Origin: an uncultured Clostridia bacterium
Lineage (GTDB): Bacteria; Bacillota; Clostridia; Christensenellales; Borkfalkiaceae
Assembly (NCBI GenBank): GCA_947088135.1
Contig: CAMUFJ010000007.1
Location: forward strand, 1-64,000
DNA: 64,000 nt
Reading direction: 5' to 3'
Shown: positions 49,930 to 60,196 of the stretch, piece after piece
Layout of the letters: every line of letters starts with the position of its first letter
Position numbering within the stretch: position 1 is the stretch's first letter
Notes under the pieces: model-generated
The model's database searches: none
Seen by the model: the letters and a program-made list of their open reading frames with translations, nothing else
What the model was told of the DNA's origin: nothing
Program-made: the position numbers and the translations under genes

Positions 49930-50883
49930 ATGATCACACACGGAAACGAAATCAAGCTGTTTGCGGGCAATTCCAACCGTCCTTTGGCTGAAGCGATTGC
50001 AAAGCGTCTGAACACTGCGCTCGGCGAGGTCGAGGTCGGCAAGTTTTCGGACGGGGAAACGAGCGTTCATATCGGCGAAACGGTGCGCGGACGGGATTTA
50101 TTCATTATCCAGTCCACGTCTTATCCCGTAAACGACAATCTCATGGAGCTTCTCATCATGATCGACGCCGCAAAGCGCGCGTCGGCAGGGCGCGTCACGG
50201 CGGTAATGCCTTATTTCGGATATGCCCGTCAGGATAGGAAAGCGCGCTCGCGCGATCCGATCACCGCAAAGCTGGTGGCGGAACTGCTCACTTCGGCAGG
50301 CGCGGACCGCGTTCTTACAATGGATTTGCACGCCGCGCAAATTCAGGGATTTTTCAATATTCCCGTAGATAATTTGTTGGGCGGACCCATGCTTTACAAT
50401 TATTTCGCAAAGATGATGCAAGCGGACGACAGTTTTATCGTCGTATCCCCCGATATCGGAAGCGTAAACCGCGCCCGTAAGGTGGCGGAACGCTTGAATT
50501 GCCCCATGGCGATCATCGACAAACGCCGTCCCAAGGCGAACGTGATGGAGGTCATGAATATCATCGGAAACGTTCAGGGCAAGAAGTGCTTGCTCGTAGA
50601 CGACATGATCGACACGGGCGGAACGATCGTTCAGGGCGCGCAGGCGCTTGTGGACGCGGGGGCGAAGAATATTTTCGCCTGCTGTACGCACGCGGTTTTG
50701 TCCGGCCCTGCAATCGAGCGTATTGAAAAATCTCCCATCGAGGAGCTTGTCATGCTTGATACGGTTTCCCTTCCCGAGAGCAAAAAGCTCGACAAAATCA
50801 AAATTTTGTCCTCGGCGGATCTCTTTGCCGCGGCAATCGAGAACGTGTATCTCGATAAGCCTATGAGCAAAATTTACGACTGA
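49930..50883 (+). CDS. prs: Ribose-phosphate pyrophosphokinase (PRPP synthetase)
   Basis: ATG 49930 is preferred, with GAGGAA 9 nt upstream; an upstream in-frame ATG (49882) has no SD. The 317-residue enzyme makes PRPP from ribose 5-phosphate and ATP for nucleotide, His and Trp synthesis. Visible motifs are [12 protein letters not shown], the flexible loop [17 protein letters not shown], the metal site [16 protein letters not shown] segment, and the PRPP-binding loop [12 protein letters not shown]. Length and motifs match class I enzymes. A terminator follows at 50903. Confidence 0.96.
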   Translation: MITHGNEIKLFAGNSNRPLAEAIAKRLNTALGEVEVGKFSDGETSVHIGETVRGRDLFIIQSTSYPVNDNLMELLIMIDAAKRASAGRVTAVMPYFGYARQDRKARSRDPITAKLVAELLTSAGADRVLTMDLHAAQIQGFFNIPVDNLLGGPMLYNYFAKMMQADDSFIVVSPDIGSVNRARKVAERLNCPMAIIDKRRPKANVMEVMNIIGNVQGKKCLLVDDMIDTGGTIVQGAQALVDAGAKNIFACCTHAVLSGPAIERIEKSPIEELVMLDTVSLPESKKLDKIKILSSADLFAAAIENVYLDKPMSKIYD

Positions 50884-50902
50884 TAACGGTATGATTTACT
50901 TG

Positions 50903-50932
50903 CCGCCGCTTCTCACGCGGCGGTCGTTTTTT
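50903..50932 (+). terminator. Terminator after prs
   Basis: CCGCCGC (50903-50909) pairs with GCGGCGG (50917-50923), followed by TCGTTTTTT. The pth start is only 14 nt downstream, so read-through may feed pth. Confidence 0.75.
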
Positions 50933-50945
50933 CGGAATAAAGGCT

Positions 50946-51509
50946 ATGTTTTTGATTGTGGGGCTCGGCAATCCCGAGCAAAAGTATTTTAAAACGTATC
51001 ATAATTTGGGCTATCTTGCCGCAGGCGACGCCGCGGAGCTTTTGGGCGTCAAATTCAAGAAAAAGGAATGCGAGGCAAGCGTTGCGGAGGGGTATCTCGG
51101 CGGCGAAAAGGTAATTATCGCCCGCCCGCTTACCTATATGAACGCTTCGGGAAGAGCGGTTAAACAGCTCGTCGCAAAATATAAAATCAACAAAGACGAA
51201 CTTGTCGTGCTCTACGACGATTACGATATTCCCAAAGGAAGCGTGCGCATTCGTTCCGCAGGCAGTGCGGGTACGCACAACGGAATGCGTTCGGTGATCG
51301 CCGAGCTCGGCTTTTCCGATTTTGCGCGCATCCGCCTCGGGATCCGTGACCCCGAAATCGATATTCCCATTTTAAATTACGTGTTGGCGGACGTTCGTGA
51401 AGCCGACTACGATACCTATTCTTCCGCCTGTAAAAGAGCCGCGGAGGCGGCGATTTTGCTTGCCCGCGGGGAGAAAATCGATATTGTCATGGGTAAATTT
51501 AACTCTTAG
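50946..51509 (+). CDS. pth: Peptidyl-tRNA hydrolase
   Basis: The 187-residue enzyme frees tRNA from peptidyl-tRNA that has dropped off ribosomes. It has the start FLIVGLGNPEQKY, the catalytic His in TYHNLGY, the RPLTYMNASG motif and the GTHNGMRSV loop. The gene order prs-pth-mfd is common in Bacillota. The SD is weak and close (AAAGG, 2 nt before ATG). Confidence 0.95.
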   Translation: MFLIVGLGNPEQKYFKTYHNLGYLAAGDAAELLGVKFKKKECEASVAEGYLGGEKVIIARPLTYMNASGRAVKQLVAKYKINKDELVVLYDDYDIPKGSVRIRSAGSAGTHNGMRSVIAELGFSDFARIRLGIRDPEIDIPILNYVLADVREADYDTYSSACKRAAEAAILLARGEKIDIVMGKFNS

Positions 51510-51572
51510 TTTTTTATTTGCGCTTTTCCTCGTGGGCGCATGGATCATTATCATAAATAAACTTGATACGCA

Positions 51573-54500
51573 ATGAGTTTTTTTCGTTTTGACAATTTAA
51601 ACGGAGAGTTTCCCGCTCTCGGTACGGATCTCCGCCGCGGCGTTCCTGCGGCGGTTTTCGGCGTTTCCGACGCGGAAAAATATTTCATTGCTTCGCTTGC
51701 CGAGGGGCGGTCGGTTTATATCGCCGCCGACGCGCTTTCGGCGCGCAGGGCGCACGCCGCCATTTCCGCGCTTTCGGGCAAAAAATGCACGCTTCTTTGC
51801 GCCAAGGACGAGGTGTTAACCTATCGCAAAGCGGGTTCTAAGGACAGTTTATACCGCCGTCTTACCGCGCTTTACGAATGGCAGGAGGGCGCTGAGGCGC
51901 TTGTTGCCGACGTTGAGGCGGTCGTTCAGCTCGCGCCCCGAAAGCTGCGCGTTTTTAAGCTGAAAGCCGGCGGAGAAACGGATATGCGGGCTCTCGTTGA
52001 GGAGCTTGTTTCGGCGGGCTATACCCGCGAATACACGGTGGACGGAAAGGGCGCGTTTTCCGTTCGCGGAGATATTCTCGACATTTATCCCATCAATTGC
52101 GAACACCCCGTGCGCGTGGATTTTTTCGGCGACGAGGTGGAGAGTATCAAACCGTACGACGAGGTGACGGGGGAACGCTATCCGCTCCTTTCTACGCTCG
52201 ATATCGTCGCGGCAACGGACGCGCTGTTGGAGGAAGGCGAGGAGGATAGACTGAAAAAATTGTTATCCGCCGAGCTGTCCCGCGCGCAAAACGCCGAGGC
52301 TTACGCGCGATTGCAAACGGTGATTTCCGATTTGGAAGCGGGCGGCTACCGCTCCGACTTTTTGTTGCCCGTTCTCTCGAATTCCTGTTCTTTCCTTTCG
52401 CTCGCGGGAGAAGAAACGCTGTTCCTGTTCGACGAATGCAAGCAGATCAAGGATAAATTCGACGGGCTTTACAAGGAGCACTGGGAACGGTTCTCCATGT
52501 TGCGGGAAAAAGGGGAGGCGCTCAGTTTCTCGGGCGAGCAGTATCTTCCGCCCGAAGAATTTTCCTTTACGGGTCGGCGCGCGCTTTCGCTGGCGTCCTT
52601 CATCGGGCAGACGTACTTTTTCTCGCCCATGAAGTCGTACAATTTCACTTCCGCGCCCGTACACCGCTACTTAAACAACTTGCCCGAGCTCTTTACCGAT
52701 TTGCGGAATTGGGGCAAGACGGGTTATCGCGTCATACTTTGGTGCGGCACGCCCGAGCGGGCGCAGAAAATGCGCGACGAACTACTCGACAATTACTTCC
52801 CCGTTGTTCCGCTTCCCGATCGCTTGGAGAAGCTCGACGGGATCGCGGTGCTCGAAGGGGAGCTTGCAAACGGATTTTTATTGCACGGGTGCAAACTCGC
52901 GGTCATCGGAACGCAGGAGCTTTACACCAAGGCCGCCGCGCCCAAACGCGTGAAAAAGCGCAGGGGAGATTTATTCCTCGCGCCCGAGATCGGTGATTAC
53001 GCCGTACACGAGAAATACGGCGTCGGCAAGATCACGGGCACGAAAAAGATAGAAACGACTGACGGCGTAAAGGAATACGTCGCGCTTGCCTATAAAGACG
53101 GGGACTGCCTGTACGTGCCCGTCGAACAGATGGACGTGCTCTCCAAATACATGGGCGGAGACGATCCTGCGCTTTCCAAAATCGGCGGTGGGGAATTCGA
53201 GCGGGTAAAGGCGCGCGTGCGTGCGTCGCTCAAAAAAATGGCGTTCGACTTGAAACAGCTTTACGCCGAACGGCGGGAGCAAAAGGGTTACGCCTTTCCC
53301 GAATATCCCGAGCTCATGGACGAATTTGCCGCCGCATTCCCTTACGAGGAAACACCGGACCAACTCGCTTCCTTCGAGGAGATCAAGGAGGATATGTGCA
53401 GTACCAAAGTTATGGATCGGCTTCTCTGCGGGGACGTGGGGTTCGGGAAAACGGAAGTGGCTCTCCGTGCCGCCTATCTTTGCGTACTTGCGGGAAGGCA
53501 GGTCGCGCTCATGTGTCCGTCTACGGTGCTTTCCGAACAGCACTTTCAAACGGCGAAGGCGCGCATGGCGGATTTCGGCGTGCGCATCGCGTCGTTGAAC
53601 CGATTCCGCACCGAGCGGGAACAAACCGCAACGCTGAGTAAACTTGAAAGGGGCGATATCGACCTTTTGATCGGGACGCATCGGCTCTTATCCAAGGACG
53701 TTAAATTTCACGATTTGGGCTTGCTCATTCTCGATGAGGAACAGCGGTTCGGCGTGGAGCACAAGGAAAAAATCAAAAACTACAAACGGGACGTGGACTG
53801 TTTGACCATGACGGCCACGCCCATTCCCCGCACCCTGCACCTTTCCCTTTCGGGAATCCGCGACATCTCCACCATACAGACTCCTCCGAACGCCCGCCTG
53901 CCCGTGCAGACTTACGTCGCCGAGGAAACGGAAGCGCTTGTTCGCGACGCTTGCGTGCGCGAGATCGCCCGAGGCGGACAGATTTTCCTGCTGTATAACC
54001 GCGTGGAAAGCATTCACGCATATGCGAACCAAATCGCACGGATCGTGCCCGAGGCGCGGGTGACGGTTGCGCACGGGCGCATGGAAAAAAACGAGCTTGA
54101 AAAAAACGTGTTCTCCTTTTACCGCGGGGAATACGACGTGCTCGTCACCACCACGATCATTGAAAACGGAATCGATCTCCCCAATGCGAATACGCTCATC
54201 GTCATCGATTCCGACCGTTTGGGCATTTCCCAGCTCTACCAGCTCAGGGGACGGGTGGGACGCGGCGCACGTCTTGCGCACGCCTATTTCACCTATAAGC
54301 CCGAGAGAATCATGACGGAAACCGCCGCGGAACGGCTTAAAGCGATCATGCAGTTTACGGAGCTTGGAAGCGGGTTCAAAATCGCCATGCGCGATTTGGA
54401 GATCCGCGGCGCGGGCAACGTGCTCGGCGCGGAACAGCACGGGCATATGGATAAAGTCGGCTACGAACTCTACGCCAAGATTCTCAAAGAGGAGCTCACG

Positions 54501-54959
54501 GGAGAAAGGCAGGAGAGCGTCGATCTCGATATCAAAGCGACCGCCTATATCCCCGAAAGCTACGTGGAGTCCAACGCGGGCAGAATGGACTGCTATAAGC
54601 AAATCGCCGAGATCCGAAACGCGGCGGATTACAAACGGGTTTGTATTTCCTTGGAAGAAGCGTACGGGCCGCTTCCGATGGAAACGCGCAACCTGCTCGT
54701 GATCGCCGTGTTAAAGACCTATGCGTCGCGTTTCGGCGTAACCAAGGTCGCCGTAGACAAGAAAGGGGGTGCGCTTACGTTTGCATCTTTAAAGGCGCTC
54801 GGCGCGGAATCGCTCTCCGCGGCAATGGAGAAATTCGGGCGTTTCATCTCCCTCGATATGACGAGCGCGCCCGTCGTTCGTTTCGTCGCGCAGGCGGACG
54901 GAGGAAAAACCTTGTTGCTGATGGCGAAATTTCTTAAATTTGCGGCAACTTTTACTTGA
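51573..54959 (+). CDS. mfd: Transcription-repair coupling factor
   Basis: The 1128-residue ATPase removes stalled RNA polymerase at DNA lesions and recruits UvrA. The N-terminal UvrB-like domains come first, then the RNA-polymerase interaction domain (about residues 470-560, GDYAVHEKYGVGKI), the SF2 translocase with Walker A GDVGFGKTE (about 620-628) and DEEQ box LILDEEQRFGV, and the C-terminal TRCF domain. No SD is evident before ATG 51573. Complete; no frameshift seen. Confidence 0.96.
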   Translation: MSFFRFDNLNGEFPALGTDLRRGVPAAVFGVSDAEKYFIASLAEGRSVYIAADALSARRAHAAISALSGKKCTLLCAKDEVLTYRKAGSKDSLYRRLTALYEWQEGAEALVADVEAVVQLAPRKLRVFKLKAGGETDMRALVEELVSAGYTREYTVDGKGAFSVRGDILDIYPINCEHPVRVDFFGDEVESIKPYDEVTGERYPLLSTLDIVAATDALLEEGEEDRLKKLLSAELSRAQNAEAYARLQTVISDLEAGGYRSDFLLPVLSNSCSFLSLAGEETLFLFDECKQIKDKFDGLYKEHWERFSMLREKGEALSFSGEQYLPPEEFSFTGRRALSLASFIGQTYFFSPMKSYNFTSAPVHRYLNNLPELFTDLRNWGKTGYRVILWCGTPERAQKMRDELLDNYFPVVPLPDRLEKLDGIAVLEGELANGFLLHGCKLAVIGTQELYTKAAAPKRVKKRRGDLFLAPEIGDYAVHEKYGVGKITGTKKIETTDGVKEYVALAYKDGDCLYVPVEQMDVLSKYMGGDDPALSKIGGGEFERVKARVRASLKKMAFDLKQLYAERREQKGYAFPEYPELMDEFAAAFPYEETPDQLASFEEIKEDMCSTKVMDRLLCGDVGFGKTEVALRAAYLCVLAGRQVALMCPSTVLSEQHFQTAKARMADFGVRIASLNRFRTEREQTATLSKLERGDIDLLIGTHRLLSKDVKFHDLGLLILDEEQRFGVEHKEKIKNYKRDVDCLTMTATPIPRTLHLSLSGIRDISTIQTPPNARLPVQTYVAEETEALVRDACVREIARGGQIFLLYNRVESIHAYANQIARIVPEARVTVAHGRMEKNELEKNVFSFYRGEYDVLVTTTIIENGIDLPNANTLIVIDSDRLGISQLYQLRGRVGRGARLAHAYFTYKPERIMTETAAERLKAIMQFTELGSGFKIAMRDLEIRGAGNVLGAEQHGHMDKVGYELYAKILKEELTGERQESVDLDIKATAYIPESYVESNAGRMDCYKQIAEIRNAADYKRVCISLEEAYGPLPMETRNLLVIAVLKTYASRFGVTKVAVDKKGGALTFASLKALGAESLSAAMEKFGRFISLDMTSAPVVRFVAQADGGKTLLLMAKFLKFAATFT

Positions 54960-54976
54960 TTTTCACGTAAAAAGAA

Positions 54977-55005
54977 TTGCACGATTGACGAAAATAAGGT
55001 ATAAT
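54977..55005 (+). promoter_or_regulatory. Promoter of the PrsA-like gene
   Basis: TTGCAC (54977-54982), 17 bp, TATAAT (55000-55005). Confidence 0.65.
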
Positions 55006-55067
55006 AATGAGAGTGCATGGTGCGGGATTTTCCGCAAACAGTCAATTCACGGCATCGGAGTGATTTC

Positions 55068-57194
55068 ATGAAGAAGAAAAAAACAGCGATCATAGCGTTA
55101 GCGGTTGCGGCAAGCTTGGCTTGCGGCACTCTTGCAGGGTGCGATCTTATTACCACGGATCCCCATAAAGATTACGCGCAGACGATCGCTACCGTAGATA
55201 TCAGCAAGAGCGAAATTTTTCAAACGGGCGAGTTCAAAGATTACAAGAGCGTCATTAAGCCCGCGGATATCATCAAGCGGGATATGATCGCATCGTTCGT
55301 TTCCAGCGGCTATTCTGCAATGAATTCTTACGGTTGGACGTACGAAGATACCTTCAAGGCGATCAGCGAGAGCCTTGTCAACCGCCAGCTTACCATTCAG
55401 TACGCCATGGCATACATTCTCAAATACGAGGAAGGGAAAGAAGACGGTCGCAACATTGCGGATTATGAAGCCGCCGTTGCGGGCAAGACGGATTTCGACG
55501 CGAAGCTCGCGGGGCTTGCGTATTTCCTCGACGAGCCCGAAGAGAAACAGGCGTTGTACAAGACTCGCGTGCTCTTCAACAATACTTTGGATTCGCAGGA
55601 GAAAAGCATCATCAAGGAAGACGAGGATTCCTCTTCCTCCACGGATACGGTGCGTACGTTGCCTTCGGGCGTGAATTCCTCGAACAGCGATTATTTCGAC
55701 GAAACTTACAAGATTTACACTGCGGTGGGCGACGCCAAAAAGGGCGGGCTTGCTTCCGCTTGCGGATCTTACGAAACCGTAAAGGGTTCCTCGCCCTATA
55801 CCCGAAAAAGGGCGTACAACAAGTTTCTTGCAAGCCTTCGCCAAAACGATTTGCTTTTCAGCGACGAGGACACGACGGATTTCGAGGGGCTCACCTACTT
55901 TAAAATCGAGCTCGTATCCGCTTACGAGTCAGCGATCATCAACAAGCTTTCCGATTTGTACGAGGAAGTCGCCGAAGCAAGCCTGAACGCGGAATACTTG
56001 CAGAACTATTACGAGGAACTTCGTGCGACGCAAGAGGACACCTTCAATGCGGAGGGCGGAAGATCGACGTTCGAATCAGCGCTTGACAAAGTTTCGGATA
56101 CCTCCTTCCTGCTCGCTTCTCCCCGTTCCGACGGTGCGGAGAGCGCAACTCCCAACAAGTACGGATACGTCATCAATATTCTGCTCCCGTTCAGCAAGAC
56201 GCAGACGGCGAAGCTCAACGCTTTCAATGCAGATTACGGCGATAAAAACGGCAACTCCTTCGCTCAGCGCGCTAAGCTTTTGAAGGAAGTGCAGGCGACC
56301 GATCAGCGTGCAAGTTGGTTCACGGGCGAAACCGACCACGGCTTCGAATATAAAGATATCATCGCCGACGCCTATACGGGCGGAAACAGCGACAGAACGT
56401 ATCTCTTCTTCGAGGACAGTCTCACGGGCAACGATAAATACGAGCCCATGACCAAGTACTACGGCAAGTACACCTACAACGGCACGGTCACGAAAGACGC
56501 CGACGGCGATTACGTCGTCAAACCCAAAAAAATCGAGATCGACAAGTTCATGGACGAAATGGAGGGATACCTTACTTTCGCGGGTTTGACCGTTGAAAAG
56601 GGCGTTAAGACCGCAAACTACTACGACAGAAGCGTTGCCGACTATTACAAGGATAAAAACGTAGAAGCAGGCAAAGTCGATTATGCGAGCTTCGTTTACT
56701 ACGCGGGCAAGGTTGCTATCAGCGATTACGACGTAGACAAGATTTTTGTAGACGGCACGGACGAGAACAAGGCGTTCTCCGTCATAAACGAACTTTCCTT
56801 TGCATACAATACCGATACGGCGGGCTTGAATCCTTACTACGGCTATTCGGTGGTAACGGGCAAAACGAGCTTTGTCAGCGAGTTCGAATATGCGGCGCAG
56901 CTTGCATGCAGAGAAGGGGCGGGTTCCTACGTGGTAGCGCCTTCCGACTACGGTTGGCATATCATCTACTGTACGTTCGTGTTCGACGGCGGCGCGCCGT
57001 TCACCTTCAAGGAAGCGGAAATGGAAACGGAGGGAACTTTCTCGTATCATTTGTACGAAGCGGTGAAATCCTCCGTTGTGGATAAATACAGTTCCAACCA
57101 GCAGGCGGAAATTTTGAGCGCGTACAGCAATTCTACCTGCACGACCATTTATGAGGAACGCTATTCCGATTTATTCGAGCTTGATAATTTGTAA
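55068..57194 (+). CDS. PrsA/SurA-like foldase lipoprotein
   Basis: ATG 55068 (GGAG 7 nt upstream) opens a 708-residue lipoprotein with lipobox LAGC (about residue 24). A SurA_N-like helical region follows (about 60-140, FKAISESLVNRQLTIQYAM). Towards the C-terminus (about 595-680) a parvulin-like domain is suggested by AFSVINELSFAYNTD, PYYGYSVVTG and the end strand SDYGWHIIYCTF. Such proteins help exported proteins fold at the membrane surface; clostridial mfd is often followed by one. It is longer than the usual PrsA (about 300 residues), with a large middle region I cannot assign. Isomerase activity is uncertain. Confidence 0.72.
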   Translation: MKKKKTAIIALAVAASLACGTLAGCDLITTDPHKDYAQTIATVDISKSEIFQTGEFKDYKSVIKPADIIKRDMIASFVSSGYSAMNSYGWTYEDTFKAISESLVNRQLTIQYAMAYILKYEEGKEDGRNIADYEAAVAGKTDFDAKLAGLAYFLDEPEEKQALYKTRVLFNNTLDSQEKSIIKEDEDSSSSTDTVRTLPSGVNSSNSDYFDETYKIYTAVGDAKKGGLASACGSYETVKGSSPYTRKRAYNKFLASLRQNDLLFSDEDTTDFEGLTYFKIELVSAYESAIINKLSDLYEEVAEASLNAEYLQNYYEELRATQEDTFNAEGGRSTFESALDKVSDTSFLLASPRSDGAESATPNKYGYVINILLPFSKTQTAKLNAFNADYGDKNGNSFAQRAKLLKEVQATDQRASWFTGETDHGFEYKDIIADAYTGGNSDRTYLFFEDSLTGNDKYEPMTKYYGKYTYNGTVTKDADGDYVVKPKKIEIDKFMDEMEGYLTFAGLTVEKGVKTANYYDRSVADYYKDKNVEAGKVDYASFVYYAGKVAISDYDVDKIFVDGTDENKAFSVINELSFAYNTDTAGLNPYYGYSVVTGKTSFVSEFEYAAQLACREGAGSYVVAPSDYGWHIIYCTFVFDGGAPFTFKEAEMETEGTFSYHLYEAVKSSVVDKYSSNQQAEILSAYSNSTCTTIYEERYSDLFELDNL

Positions 57195-57205
57195 CGGTGG
57201 ACTGA

Positions 57206-58030
57206 ATGGAACTTTGGGAAGCTATTTGGAAATCGATCATATTAGGTACGGTGCAGGGACTCACGGAGTTCCTGCCCGTTTCTTCAAGCGGACATTTATC
57301 GCTGTTGCAGCGCATTCTGCGGTTTAATATCAGCGACGGCTCCATGATGTTTACAAACATCATGCTTCACGTCGGCACGCTGATCGCGGTCGTCGTCGTT
57401 TTTCGCAAAGATATCCGCGATTTGTTCCGAAAGCCGTTTAAGGTGCTTTTGATGCTCGTCGTGGCAACTATTCCCGCGGGACTCATCGGGCTCTTGTTTA
57501 ACGACAAAATCGACGCCGCGTTTGCGGGCGCGCAAGGGGTGCTGTATCTTGCAATCTGCTTTGCATTCACCGCGCTCATGCTTCTTTTTACGGAACTCAT
57601 CGCGACCCGTCGGAAAAAGCACGCGGATTTGAATTGGCTGAACACCTCGGCAATGGGCGTTATGCAGGCGTTGGCGCTTTTTCCCGGTATTTCGCGTAGC
57701 GGTTCTACCATTGCGGCAGGCACGTTCGCGGGCGCGAAGCCCGAAAAACTCGCGAAATTTTCCTTTCTCATGAGCATTCCCGTCATTTTGGGCGGATTCG
57801 TGCTCGAAATGAAGGACGTCATTTTCCCCGGCGAGGGAAGCGCGCTCGCGTTCGGCGTCAATGAAATCGTGGGTATGGTTTTCGGCGTCGTTTTTGCGGC
57901 GGTTTCGGGGTTCTTTGCCATCAAGGTGATGCTCAAAGTAATCGGGAAAGGCAATTATAAATGGTTCTCTTTCTACCTCGTATTGCTTTCGCTTACCTGC
58001 TTCTGGCTCAACGCATTGCAAATTTTATAA
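57206..58030 (+). CDS. uppP: Undecaprenyl-diphosphatase
   Basis: The 274-residue multi-span membrane enzyme (BacA family) recycles undecaprenyl diphosphate for cell-wall synthesis. The two family motifs are LTEFLPVSSSGHLSL near the N-terminus and ALFPGISRSGSTIAAG in the middle. Eight hydrophobic segments can be picked out. The start lies 11 nt after the upstream stop, so it may be cotranscribed with the PrsA-like gene. Confidence 0.95.
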   Translation: MELWEAIWKSIILGTVQGLTEFLPVSSSGHLSLLQRILRFNISDGSMMFTNIMLHVGTLIAVVVVFRKDIRDLFRKPFKVLLMLVVATIPAGLIGLLFNDKIDAAFAGAQGVLYLAICFAFTALMLLFTELIATRRKKHADLNWLNTSAMGVMQALALFPGISRSGSTIAAGTFAGAKPEKLAKFSFLMSIPVILGGFVLEMKDVIFPGEGSALAFGVNEIVGMVFGVVFAAVSGFFAIKVMLKVIGKGNYKWFSFYLVLLSLTCFWLNALQIL

Positions 58031-58095
58031 AATATTTCCGCCTCCGCGCATAAACCGAACGCAATTGCGCAAAGTAGTAGTATCGGAGGTGAAAC

Positions 58096-58248
58096 ATGAG
58101 ATTAAATTGCGGCGACGTTTGTCCTAAGACGGGCTCGTACAAGGTAATCGACGGGCACGGCAACGTCATCAATACCATTTATGTGGGCGAGGGCGAAACC
58201 ATGCCTCCCACGCAGTATTCCGACTGTCATTACGAATCCGATATGTAA
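58096..58248 (+). CDS. YjzC-like small protein, 50 residues
   Basis: ATG 58096 follows a clear SD (GGAGG, 6 nt). The 50-residue product, with CPKTGSYKVIDGHGNVIN, then VGEGETMPPTQ and Cys at three sites, resembles the YjzC family of Bacillota (small protein with a conserved TG.Y....G and PPT pattern, function unknown). A terminator follows at 58285. There is no signal peptide. The match is by pattern only. Confidence 0.7.
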   Translation: MRLNCGDVCPKTGSYKVIDGHGNVINTIYVGEGETMPPTQYSDCHYESDM

Positions 58249-58284
58249 TCGGAGCATTCGGAATCTTTTACAACCGATGAAAAT

Positions 58285-58320
58285 AGAACGCGAACGGTTT
58301 TCCGTCCGCGTTCTTGATTT
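58285..58320 (+). terminator. Terminator after the YjzC-like gene
   Basis: AGAACGCGAACGG (58285-58297) pairs with CCGTCCGCGTTCT (58302-58314), one mismatch, loop TTTT, then TGATTTTATT. Confidence 0.8.
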
Positions 58321-58406
58321 TATTACCGGATTCCTTACGGGCGGGAAAGGGAAGAACGGGGACGGGACAAACTCATATCTGAATTTCTGCAAGCATAATA
58401 TAGAGC

Positions 58407-59069
58407 GTGAAAAGGTTTTTATCGAGGAGCAGACGCAGACGTGTCACCATCGTGGTTGCGCTTGTCGCTTTTCTTTTGATCGGAATCGTCGTGCTCGTGC
58501 AGCGCAACGTAACGGAGGTGTTGAAGTCCGTTTCGGAAGCGAGTATGCGTTCCATTACCACCGTCGCCGTCAACGATGCTATTTACTATACTTTGTCCGA
58601 CCATATCCGTTACGAAGATCTGGTTTCCGTGGAGCGGGACGGAGAGGGGAACGTGCTCGCAATTACTTCGAACTCTCTGCAAATCAACCGCATCGCGCGC
58701 GACACCGCCTATATGTCCCAGCAAAATTTGCAGTCGATGAGCGAGGGCGGGATCGAGATCCCGCTCGGCGCGCTCACGGGCGTGGAGGCATGGGCGGGCT
58801 TCGGACCTAAAATCCAAATCAAAATCATTCCCATTTCCAACGTGGCGTGCCGTTTCGTGAGTAAGTTCGAAACGGCGGGCATCAACCAAACCAAGCATTC
58901 CATTTATTTGGAGATCGTTGCCGATATTTCCATCGTCATGCCGTCTGGCACGAGCAATTTCGCTTCGCTCACAGAGGTGCTCATCTGCGAGAGCGTGTTG
59001 CTCGGCAAGGTGCCCGATACCTATTTGCAGGCGGACATTTTCGGCGATGGCTATACGCTCGCTCCTTAA
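58407..59069 (+). CDS. yunB: Sporulation protein YunB
   Basis: GTG 58407 is the start, with only a weak AGAG upstream. The 220-residue protein has a basic N-terminus, one membrane span (about residues 13-31, VTIVVALVAFLLIGIVVLV) and an exported domain with the YunB features SLQINRIARDTAYM and IEIPLGALTGVEAWAGFGP. YunB is needed for efficient spore formation in B. subtilis; the biochemical role is not known. It is convergent with murG, 3 bp apart. Confidence 0.9.
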   Translation: MKRFLSRSRRRRVTIVVALVAFLLIGIVVLVQRNVTEVLKSVSEASMRSITTVAVNDAIYYTLSDHIRYEDLVSVERDGEGNVLAITSNSLQINRIARDTAYMSQQNLQSMSEGGIEIPLGALTGVEAWAGFGPKIQIKIIPISNVACRFVSKFETAGINQTKHSIYLEIVADISIVMPSGTSNFASLTEVLICESVLLGKVPDTYLQADIFGDGYTLAP

Positions 59070-59072
59070 CTT

Positions 59073-60101
59073 TTAAATACAGCTTTTTATGAGCTCCAAA
59101 ATAGCGGGCGTCCCGTTTGAAACGTCGGCGTCCTTCAAGGCGGAAGCAAGATCGGCGTTTTTGATCGTTCGGCTGAGCGTCGTGGGAAGTTCGCTTAAAT
59201 TCTCTTCCCGCAAAACCGCGCAAAGCCCCCGTTTTTCAAAGTAAAGAGCGTTTTCAAGCTGATCGCCGCGCGAATTTTTTTCAAGCGGGACGAGTACGGC
59301 GGGCTTTTTTAACGCTAAAATTTCAAACACCGTGTTGCTGCCCGCGCGGGACAGCACGAGATCGGCGCAGGCATATGCGCTTCCCATGTCCGTTTCGAAT
59401 TCCCGCTGAACGTAGCCTGCGGGCGGATTGTCGAGTAAATTTCCCTTTCCGCACAAATGCAAGATGCGGAATTTTTTCAACAGCGCGGGCAAGTTGTTGC
59501 GGATCGCGGAATTGATTGCAAGGCTTCCGCTCCCTCCCCCCAAAACCAACAGCACGGGAAGCCCTGCGGGCAGGCAAAACTTGCGCATGGCGCGGGATTT
59601 TTCCCCGTTTAAAATTTCCCGCCGAATGGGAGAACCCACACATTTGCCGTTTTTAAAGAGTTCGGCGGTTTCGGGGAAGGAGGTGAGCACGTATTTGCAT
59701 TTTTTCGCGATCAGCTTGGTACAAAGTCCGGGGGAAAGATCGCTTTCGTGCGTGAAAACGGGTATGCCGAGTTTTTGCGCCGCTTTTACTGCGGGATAGC
59801 TCGCGAACCCGCCCTTGGAAAAGACGAGGTCGGGTTTTTCCCGATTCAAAAGGGCAAGCGCTTCCCGCTTGGCTTGTTTGAGACGGTGGGGGATTTTTAG
59901 ATTTTCGAGGGTAAAGGAGCGGACGAGCTTGGGGCAGTCCACCCGAAAAAAGGGATAACCTGCGTTCCCGATCAAGGTATGTTCTATTCCGCCCGTGCCC
60001 ATGTAGGTAATGCGGTGTGTGTATTTGAGTTCGTTCATTACGGCGAGATTGGGCACGACGTGCCCTGCGCTTCCGCCGCCCGTAAAGAGAATGCGTTTCA
60101 T
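59073..60101 (-). CDS. murG: N-acetylglucosaminyltransferase MurG
   Basis: The 342-residue GT28 enzyme transfers GlcNAc to lipid I to make lipid II on the inner face of the membrane. The start TGGGSAGHVVPNLAV, the acceptor loop FSKGGFASYPAVKAA, THESDLSPG, LVLGGGSGSLAIN and the donor site LVLSRAGSNTVFEILALKKP are typical. It is a lone minus-strand gene, divergent from the tRNA-Thr, not in a dcw cluster here; another murG elsewhere cannot be excluded. Confidence 0.95.
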   Translation of the reverse strand: MKRILFTGGGSAGHVVPNLAVMNELKYTHRITYMGTGGIEHTLIGNAGYPFFRVDCPKLVRSFTLENLKIPHRLKQAKREALALLNREKPDLVFSKGGFASYPAVKAAQKLGIPVFTHESDLSPGLCTKLIAKKCKYVLTSFPETAELFKNGKCVGSPIRREILNGEKSRAMRKFCLPAGLPVLLVLGGGSGSLAINSAIRNNLPALLKKFRILHLCGKGNLLDNPPAGYVQREFETDMGSAYACADLVLSRAGSNTVFEILALKKPAVLVPLEKNSRGDQLENALYFEKRGLCAVLREENLSELPTTLSRTIKNADLASALKDADVSNGTPAILELIKSCI

Positions 60102-60196
60102 TACCTATTAGTATATTCCCCGCCCGCCGATTTATTTCCTTTTGGCGATTTTCATAAAAAAAGCACGGAAAAATTTTAAAATCCGCCTGATATCGC

